Shown: positions 54,440-59,503 of the stretch, one piece after another
Layout of the letters: every line of letters starts with the position of its first letter
Numbering within the stretch: position 1 is the stretch's first letter
DNA from: an uncultured Mediterraneibacter sp.
Lineage (GTDB): Bacteria > Bacillota > Clostridia > Lachnospirales > Lachnospiraceae
NCBI GenBank assembly: GCA_944377745.1
Contig: CALWFV010000017.1
Location: 1 to 59,503 of the forward strand
Reading direction: 5' to 3'
Length of the DNA: 59,503 bases
Made by a program: the position numbers and the translations under genes
Notes under the pieces: generated by a model
What the model was told of the DNA's origin: nothing
The model's database searches: none
What the model saw: only the letters and a program-made list of their open reading frames with translations

Positions 54440-54805
54440 ATGGCAAATGATCATGGAGAACAGATAAGAATCGTACAGGAAACGGTAGCCGGAAAAGAAA
54501 TCACATTCGCGCATGTGATGGGAGGTCCGGCTCCGATCATATATCAGAAGCTGGGACTGAACCCGCAGGTGGATTACAGTTCTTCGGCGATCGGGATCAT
54601 GAACATGACTCCGCCGGAATCCGCGGTGATCGCCTCTGATATCGCGGTCAAGAGCGGAAACGTCTATCTCGGTTTTGCCGACCGGTTTACCGGGACGCTG
54701 ATCATCACCGGGGAGATCTCGGACGTTACTTCCGCGTTGACCGAGATCGTGGAGTATTTCCGTGATACTCTCGGATATGTGGTCTGCAGTATTACAAAGA
54801 GATAG
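54440..54805 (+). CDS. EutS/PduU-like microcompartment shell protein 1
   Basis: A 121-residue circularly permuted BMC-domain protein, a hexamer-forming tile of a bacterial microcompartment shell. It aligns with enterobacterial EutS over its length: IVQETVAGKEITFAHVMG at the start, AIGIMNMTPPESAVIASDIAVKSGNVYLGFADRFTGTLIITG, and a final GYVVCSITKR. The Gly that bends the E. coli EutS hexamer lies in a region that here reads SSSAIG, so the tile may be flat; this is inference. AGAGAGGGT precedes the start. It begins a three-gene run with a second shell protein (11 bases later) and EutP, with no cargo enzymes in view. Confidence 0.92.
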   Translation: MANDHGEQIRIVQETVAGKEITFAHVMGGPAPIIYQKLGLNPQVDYSSSAIGIMNMTPPESAVIASDIAVKSGNVYLGFADRFTGTLIITGEISDVTSALTEIVEYFRDTLGYVVCSITKR

Positions 54806-54816
54806 GAAGTGCTGTC

Positions 54817-55245
54817 ATGGCGAAGATGACGAAAGAGGAATTTCTGGAAACGCTGTTCCACGATGATTATGAGAATCTGAAGGGAAAAAAACTGCGTATG
54901 ACCCGCGTCCGCGTACCGGGAAAGGAAGTGTGTCTGGCGCATATTATAAATCCGTCTGAGAAGTGTATCTATCACAATCTTGCTCTGCATATCGGTGTAC
55001 ACGAGGGGGAGGACCACACAGGGGAGTCTGTCGGTCTGATCCGTTTCACGCCCTGGGAGTCGGTCGTGGTCGCTGCGGACGTCGCTGTAAAGAGCGCACA
55101 TGTTGAGATTGGTTTCATGGACCGCTTCTGCGGTTCCCTGATCATTACAGGGGGACTTTCCGAGGTCCAGACCGCAGTGGAAGAGGTGGTCAGATTTTTT
55201 GATCAGGTACTGGGATTCAAGACCTGTGAGATCCACAGGAGCTGA
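54817..55245 (+). CDS. EutS/PduU-like microcompartment shell protein 2
   Basis: A second circularly permuted BMC protein, 142 residues. It has an extra N-terminal helix (about 1-25, MTKEEFLETLFHDDYENLKG) and a longer loop with His and Cys (NPSEKCIYHNLALHIGVHEGEDH). The BMC core then follows (VGLIRFTPWESVVVAADVAVKSAHVEIGFMDRFCGSLIITGG), with the end GFKTCEIHRS. The longer first part distinguishes it from shell protein 1, so the two probably fill different positions or form a mixed hexamer. AGGAAG precedes the start. EutP follows 22 bases later. Confidence 0.9.
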   Translation: MAKMTKEEFLETLFHDDYENLKGKKLRMTRVRVPGKEVCLAHIINPSEKCIYHNLALHIGVHEGEDHTGESVGLIRFTPWESVVVAADVAVKSAHVEIGFMDRFCGSLIITGGLSEVQTAVEEVVRFFDQVLGFKTCEIHRS

Positions 55246-55267
55246 AAATACACAGGCAGGTTAAAGA

Positions 55268-55795
55268 ATGAAAAAACTATTTCTGATGGGAAGAAGTGAG
55301 GCCGGAAAGACTTCTCTGACGCAGGCGCTGAAGGGAGAAGAGCTTCATTATATTAAAACTCAATATACAAACACAGCGGATGACACCATTGATTCGCCCG
55401 GGGAGTACGCCGAGTCCAAGCGGTTCAGCGTGGGACTTGCCTGTTTCTCCTTCGAGGCTGACGTGGTGGCGATCGTTCAGGCGGCGGACGAACCGTTCAA
55501 TCTGTTTGGTGACAGCAGCCGCTCGTTTATCCAGCGTCCGCTGATCGGAATCATCACCAAGATCGATTCCCCTTACGCCAACATCCCAATGGTCAGACAG
55601 TGGCTCATCAATGCAGGATGTGAGCGTATTTTCATGGTGAATAACGTGACCCGGGAAGGCGTTGATGAACTGATGGACTATCTGGCGGAGGATCCGCCGT
55701 ATCTGACGCTGGAGCAGGCGAAATTCAAGCAGAGACTGGGACTCAATGAATGGGATCCTCTTCCGGAGGGAGTAGAGTATCCTGCGGGAGTCTGA
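55268..55795 (+). CDS. eutP: EutP/PduV-like microcompartment GTPase-like protein
   Basis: A 175-residue P-loop protein of the EutP/PduV family, linked to microcompartment positioning or acetate-kinase-like activity in different reports. Seen: the P-loop GRSEAGKTS (residues 8-16), KTQYTNTADDTIDSPGEYAE (the family's D-[ST]-PGE motif), a GTP-specificity-like TKID and EGVDELMDYL. The final ~25 residues (EQAKFKQRLGLNEWDPLPEGVEYPAGV) are an extension. It closes the orphan eutS-like/eutS-like/eutP cluster. No ethanolamine or propanediol enzymes lie within the window, so its compartment must be encoded elsewhere or be of another kind. Confidence 0.9.
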   Translation: MKKLFLMGRSEAGKTSLTQALKGEELHYIKTQYTNTADDTIDSPGEYAESKRFSVGLACFSFEADVVAIVQAADEPFNLFGDSSRSFIQRPLIGIITKIDSPYANIPMVRQWLINAGCERIFMVNNVTREGVDELMDYLAEDPPYLTLEQAKFKQRLGLNEWDPLPEGVEYPAGV

Positions 55796-55841
55796 AGGAG
55801 AAAGAATTCGGCGACATTTTTGCAGAATATGTAGATTCTTG

Positions 55842-55869
55842 TTGATTAATAAGAATGTTGTGATATAAT
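55842..55869 (+). promoter_or_regulatory. Extended -10 promoter before the AT-rich module
   Basis: TTGATT at 55842-55847, a 16-base spacer and TATAAT at 55864-55869, preceded by TGA (extended -10 TGn). Confidence 0.65.
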
Positions 55870-55890
55870 TATTTCGTGGTGATATATGAG

Positions 55891-55950
55891 AACAGGTAAT
55901 AATCGTGTCATTTAGGTAATGGCAGGAGTTTTATTATCTGTTTTTTTGTT
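55891..55950 (+). terminator. Terminator or attenuator shortly after the promoter
   Basis: ACAGGTAATAA (about 55892-55902) pairs with TTATTATCTGT (about 55931-55941), followed by a T7 run. Transcripts from the promoter at 55842 would end after about 70 bases unless the stem is prevented from forming. Confidence 0.65.
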
Positions 55951-56034
55951 TTTTGACCACATAGATTTACCGGAGGTGTTTTTTTGGTGGTAACGGATTG
56001 AGGGTAAGATGGGAGAATAAGGAATGAAGATGTA

Positions 56035-56052
56035 GGATAATATCTAATTATC
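56035..56052 (+). promoter_or_regulatory. 18-bp dyad element, copy 1 (before the ATP-grasp gene)
   Basis: GGATAATATCTAATTATC is identical to the copy before the ATPase gene and has the same orientation relative to its gene. It contains GATAAT and ATTATC half-sites separated by five bases. It ends 46 bases before the ATP-grasp start. Confidence 0.7.
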
Positions 56053-56098
56053 AATTTTATTAAGAAGTATATTGGTTTACTGACGGGAGGAAAGGTAC

Positions 56099-57091
56099 AT
56101 GATTGACAACAAAGTAGTTTTAATAACAGATGAAAACGAAAAAATAGATCATGCAGATATATCTAATAGAAATTTAGAGGGTAATAATGAATATTCAACG
56201 AAAATGATATCAAATGCAATTAAATCTATATGTAAAGAGTTTGAAATTTATACAAGTGTTCCTCTGTTCCTACATGATATAGAAAAATATAAAGAAAACA
56301 TTATATTTCCCATGAAATACGGGTATAATGCACCGGATTCTAAAAGCATAATCCCCGGGATTTGTGAAGGTGCCGGTCTAAAATATGTAGGGGCAGATGA
56401 TTATGCTCATATGATATGTAATGATAAATATACGGCCAAAATGTTTGCTAGAGAATTTGGTATAAAAACAGCCCCTGCTCTTCTCTTCAGGAATCCAGAA
56501 AATTTTGCTACCGTTAAAGAAAACCTGCATTTATTAAGGCCTCCTTTTGTAATAAAACCGAATTTTGGGGGAGGATCAACTGGCATCTCTGAGCATAATA
56601 TATGTGCTGATTTTGATTCAGCAGCTGATCTTCTGATAAAATTATATTCTTATCATAAAATGCCAATTCTAGCTGAGGAATATATTCCAGGTGAGGAGGT
56701 TGAATTAATTCTTGTAGGAACCAAAAAAGAAATTACTTTCAGTGAAGAGGTTCAGCTGATAATGGATAAAAAGGAGTTTTTCGATTATGAAATTTGGGGA
56801 TATGAAACCAAAAAGATAGATGATACAAATATAGATTTTAAAATGAGTTCATTCATATCTAAGAACGATACTAATAAAATACATAATTTATTTAAAGCAT
56901 TCGATAAAATTGAATTTATGCGTGTCGATGGACGTATGTATCAGGGAGAATTTCATTTAATCGAATTATCACCGGATTGTTATCTGGGAGATGATTGCGC
57001 CTTTTATTATGCATTTGGAAACAAGGGTTATTCTCTCTCCCAGATGTTTGAATATTTAATAATCAACAGCTTAAATCACTATCAACTGTGA
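56099..57091 (+). CDS. ATP-grasp enzyme resembling D-alanine-D-alanine ligase
   Basis: A 330-residue enzyme that probably forms a peptide or amide bond via an acyl-phosphate. The N-terminal part has the ligase-like block PMKYGYNAPDSKSIIPGICEGAGLKYVGADDYAHMICNDKYTAK (about residues 75-118). The ATP-grasp region has RPPFVIKPNFGGGSTGIS and ILAEEYIPGEEVELILVG. Near the end the metal-binding block reads RVDGRMYQGEFHLIELSPDCYLGDD; the usual E-x-N-x-x-P is here ELSP, without the Asn. The gene is AT-rich with AT-ending codons unlike its neighbours, which suggests transfer. GGGAGGAAAGG precedes the ATG. It converges on, and overlaps by 29 bases, the STAND ATPase gene and shares an upstream dyad with it. 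Confidence 0.8.
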   Translation: MIDNKVVLITDENEKIDHADISNRNLEGNNEYSTKMISNAIKSICKEFEIYTSVPLFLHDIEKYKENIIFPMKYGYNAPDSKSIIPGICEGAGLKYVGADDYAHMICNDKYTAKMFAREFGIKTAPALLFRNPENFATVKENLHLLRPPFVIKPNFGGGSTGISEHNICADFDSAADLLIKLYSYHKMPILAEEYIPGEEVELILVGTKKEITFSEEVQLIMDKKEFFDYEIWGYETKKIDDTNIDFKMSSFISKNDTNKIHNLFKAFDKIEFMRVDGRMYQGEFHLIELSPDCYLGDDCAFYYAFGNKGYSLSQMFEYLIINSLNHYQL

Positions 57092-59393
57092 ATTCCCAAT
57101 AGCCCAGGAAATCTGCTCTAAACGGGAATTGAGCATAAAAATAGTCTGTTTTTATAAGGTGATTCATACCAGAAGCCAAAAATTTAGTTGATTCTTTCGT
57201 CTTTGGGGAATTAACTAAATTTAGGATCTGGTCGTAATAGTATTGCCTTTTATCATTATTATGCTTGAATAAATCATAATAGTAGTATAGATTCTGATAT
57301 ATTATATGTAAAAATTCCTCATATTGAAAATCAAGATAATTGCTCTCTTCAATGATATTTGCTATACGAGTGGCTTCGCTAAAATTATTGGTAAGACAAT
57401 AGAAAATTAATAGATTGGCGTTTACTATTAATTTTTCATACCTACTCACACACAGTAATAATGCATTTCTTAAATTCTTTTCTGTTGTATTAGAGTAAGT
57501 GTTGTCAAGTAATTCCAACACAGACTTATTGTTCAAAATATAGCATAATGAAAGTTCTCGACTATCTAGTTTAATAGCATCTTCTATATACTGCCTTGAC
57601 TGAGCAATATCTCCGATATAAGCTGTTATCATTGAGAGGGAAAGATACACCGCAGCCATATCATGATACATTTTTTTGCTTTTAAATCTATCAAGAGCCT
57701 GGCCATATAATTGTCTACATTCTTCAGTGTCGTCAGATAATTCGGCATAATTTCGCAAGAGATAGGCATACTCTATGTATTGGGGATATAGCTCATTATT
57801 AATAAGTTTTTCCCCGTATTTTTTTGCACTTTTAGCGGGTAATAATTTCATCTTTAAATATAAAAAACAAATTTCACATATTAGTTTTAGTCGACTTCCT
57901 TCTTGTAATCCTTGCACCAGATCACATAACGCAACATGTGCTGCCATTGTTTCCTGAAGAGAATAAATTTGAGCCTGTAATGCAATATGATAGGCATTGG
58001 TGTCATCATATATCAAATCAAGATTTTTTTGCGCAATGTTTCCCATTTTTTTATAGAGACAAAGCTCTACTATAGTTTGTGTTAAAGAATATATGCCATA
58101 GAATCCATTTGCACTGGAATGTAATATTTGATTTCTGAAAAGATCTAATTTTTCAATAATCAAATCCGGATATTTCATATCCAAAACAAATTCTTTTATT
58201 CTAGGTAGTAGAATTAAAAGATCTTGATCAGAAAACCGAAGATATAATGATAATAGTTTTTCTATTGATATCTTTTTAGTCTCGAGATTATCATTGTAGT
58301 AATTCTTCAAAGTTATATATGCACAGTATAAAATGGGAGATTGCATATACATTTGTAATGCATCGATTATAGAATCATGCTTAATTTTTATAATATCATT
58401 TTCTTTTATTAGTATCTTTTTCTGGCATAATATATTTATCAAGCTTTTTAATTCTTCAAAATCCAAACGGATTTCATTATCATTTTCGATGACCATAACA
58501 GCCAAATCATCATATTCTATAGGCGCATCATTTAAAAAAATGATAAATAATATATACTTTTCCTTTTTAGATAGTTTTTTTATATTTGTATCAATATTAC
58601 TTTCACTCTCATTACTATGCTCATTTGCCAATATTATCTCCATTAAATTACCGTTACTCTTCTCGTATAGCATACGTACTTCTTCAATGTCGATGTTTAT
58701 ATCTGCTGGAGCCAGATTTTTAGCAATTAAGAAATCCATTTTTTCTATTTTGTAGCATGATATATCAGAGCATATTTCTCTAAACTCTTTATATTGGTTT
58801 TCAAAATGACTGTAATTACTATTTGTAAGAGTATATTCAAATATAAAAGTCCGATTCTCCGATTCATATATGATATCTTTTATCAGCTCCAAAGACTGTG
58901 TATCTACATTTTGCATATTTTCAATATCTATTATAATGTCATTTTTTTTCAACACGTATATCAAATAGTCTTTTTTTCTTACAACTGATGCATCCTCGGC
59001 TGGCTCTGATAAAGGCTCCATATCTGATAACCCCGATTTGCTTTTAAATATGCTGAAAAAAACTCTCCTTAGACTCTTAATACTTCGCATGTTTTGCTGT
59101 GCAGGAGATAAAACTGAATCAAACATTTTATTTTTGGCATAATATGTAACCGTCTTGTATAATGCATTGAAATACTGTAGATTTTCAATTGTTTCGACGG
59201 AACTTTTGCTGATTTTGACTGACAAAATTGCATGAGTAAGTAGTGAACTTTGTGAAAGCTTTTTAACAAATCCGGTTTTTCCTACCCCACTGATCCCAGT
59301 TAAATAAATAATTTTATTATTGTCTGCGGGCTTATTTAGAATCTCTAATATCTCGTTTGTTTCTATTTCTCTATCTAATAATTGCTCAGCCAT
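57063..59393 (-). CDS. STAND/AAA ATPase with helical-repeat C-terminus
   Basis: A 776-residue protein. The N-terminal ATPase (about residues 1-300) opens with DREIETNEILEILN, a P-loop GISGVGKT (33-40) and a Walker B-like IIIDIENMQNVD with Asp156. This resembles the AAA_16/STAND signalling ATPases. The remaining ~450 residues are helical, with TPR-like patterns (for example AYLLRNYAELSDDTEECRQLYGQALDRFKSKKMYHDMAAVYLSLS). I see no LuxR-type DNA-binding domain, no nuclease and no TIR domain, so the output is unclear. Codon use is strongly AT-ending. Its partner is the convergent ATP-grasp gene with the same upstream dyad. Regulator, defence sensor or peptide-maturation partner are all possible. 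Confidence 0.75.
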   Translation of the reverse strand: MAEQLLDREIETNEILEILNKPADNNKIIYLTGISGVGKTGFVKKLSQSSLLTHAILSVKISKSSVETIENLQYFNALYKTVTYYAKNKMFDSVLSPAQQNMRSIKSLRRVFFSIFKSKSGLSDMEPLSEPAEDASVVRKKDYLIYVLKKNDIIIDIENMQNVDTQSLELIKDIIYESENRTFIFEYTLTNSNYSHFENQYKEFREICSDISCYKIEKMDFLIAKNLAPADINIDIEEVRMLYEKSNGNLMEIILANEHSNESESNIDTNIKKLSKKEKYILFIIFLNDAPIEYDDLAVMVIENDNEIRLDFEELKSLINILCQKKILIKENDIIKIKHDSIIDALQMYMQSPILYCAYITLKNYYNDNLETKKISIEKLLSLYLRFSDQDLLILLPRIKEFVLDMKYPDLIIEKLDLFRNQILHSSANGFYGIYSLTQTIVELCLYKKMGNIAQKNLDLIYDDTNAYHIALQAQIYSLQETMAAHVALCDLVQGLQEGSRLKLICEICFLYLKMKLLPAKSAKKYGEKLINNELYPQYIEYAYLLRNYAELSDDTEECRQLYGQALDRFKSKKMYHDMAAVYLSLSMITAYIGDIAQSRQYIEDAIKLDSRELSLCYILNNKSVLELLDNTYSNTTEKNLRNALLLCVSRYEKLIVNANLLIFYCLTNNFSEATRIANIIEESNYLDFQYEEFLHIIYQNLYYYYDLFKHNNDKRQYYYDQILNLVNSPKTKESTKFLASGMNHLIKTDYFYAQFPFRADFLGYWEFTVDSDLSC

Positions 59394-59426
59394 TTTTATT
59401 TCCCTATTTCAACCTAAATTTAATTG

Positions 59427-59444
59427 GATAATTAGATATTATCC
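59427..59444 (-). promoter_or_regulatory. 18-bp dyad element, copy 2 (before the STAND ATPase gene)
   Basis: Read on the minus strand it is GGATAATATCTAATTATC, identical to the copy at 56035-56052. It ends 33 bases before the ATPase start. In the last ~60 bases of the window I see nothing else. Confidence 0.7.
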
Positions 59445-59503
59445 GTTTATCTGTTAATCGAATACATAGAAACAAATCCGGAAATCAAGTTTATGATGAT
59501 AGT

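Noticed and set aside
56099-59393. AT-rich pair considered as a toxin-antitoxin or restriction system
   Set aside because: Neither protein shows nuclease, methylase or toxin motifs, and the genes are convergent rather than an overlapping operon.

Overview
The window looks like a chromosomal segment of a Gram-positive Firmicute of the Lachnospiraceae type (gut Clostridia). The evidence is AGGAGG-type ribosome binding sites, a T-box in front of thrS, HPr kinase, a class B sortase beside an SPKTG protein, CdaR beside glycerate kinase, MalF/MalG-type importers without their own ATPase, and many glycoside hydrolases. No phage, IS element, CRISPR array, rRNA or tRNA was seen. The last ~3.5 kb is clearly more AT-rich than the rest and looks acquired.

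Layout. (1) 1-7831: the tail of a carbohydrate ABC operon (two permeases, a membrane-anchored protein of unknown role, a frameshifted YesL/DUF624 gene, a GH106-like glycosidase and a domain-permuted GH3), probably for rhamnose- and glucose-containing plant glycosides. (2) 7832-24941: housekeeping and cell-surface genes: a LysR regulator, T-box-thrS, polysaccharide deacetylase, ABC exporter, tRNA-dihydrouridine synthase, PAP2 phosphatase, cdaR with glycerate kinase, pyrG, a DUF1846 protein and ftsH. (3) 25099-37210: a second sugar locus: lipoprotein binding protein, two permeases, LysR, GH31, FGGY kinase, UlaG, UlaE, a beta-propeller protein of unknown function, and UlaF. This resembles L-ascorbate/L-xylulose catabolism, but with an ABC importer and a kinase in place of a PTS, and with no visible UlaD decarboxylase. 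(4) 37290-48384: uvrC, hprK, ROK glucokinase, PBP1A, yigZ, hpf, typA, and an XRE/LytTR regulator pair. (5) 48669-53557: a cell-envelope set of LCP ligase, sortase B, an SPKTG-ended secreted protein without a membrane tail, and an O-antigen-ligase-like membrane protein. (6) 53629-55795: a two-OB SSB-like protein and a small orphan microcompartment cluster (EutS-like, EutS-like, EutP). (7) 55842-59444: an AT-rich convergent pair, a D-Ala-D-Ala-ligase-like ATP-grasp enzyme and a STAND/AAA ATPase with a helical-repeat C-terminus. Both genes are preceded by the same 18-bp dyad, and they overlap at their 3' ends.

The most unusual structural theme is that several convergent gene junctions hold very long imperfect inverted repeats (12435-12818, 18740-19314, 44581-44723). 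The best candidate for an undescribed system is the ATP-grasp/STAND ATPase pair with its shared operators. Next come the tail-less sortase substrate cluster, the ascorbate-like ABC/GH31 locus, and the hairpin covering the hpf start codon.
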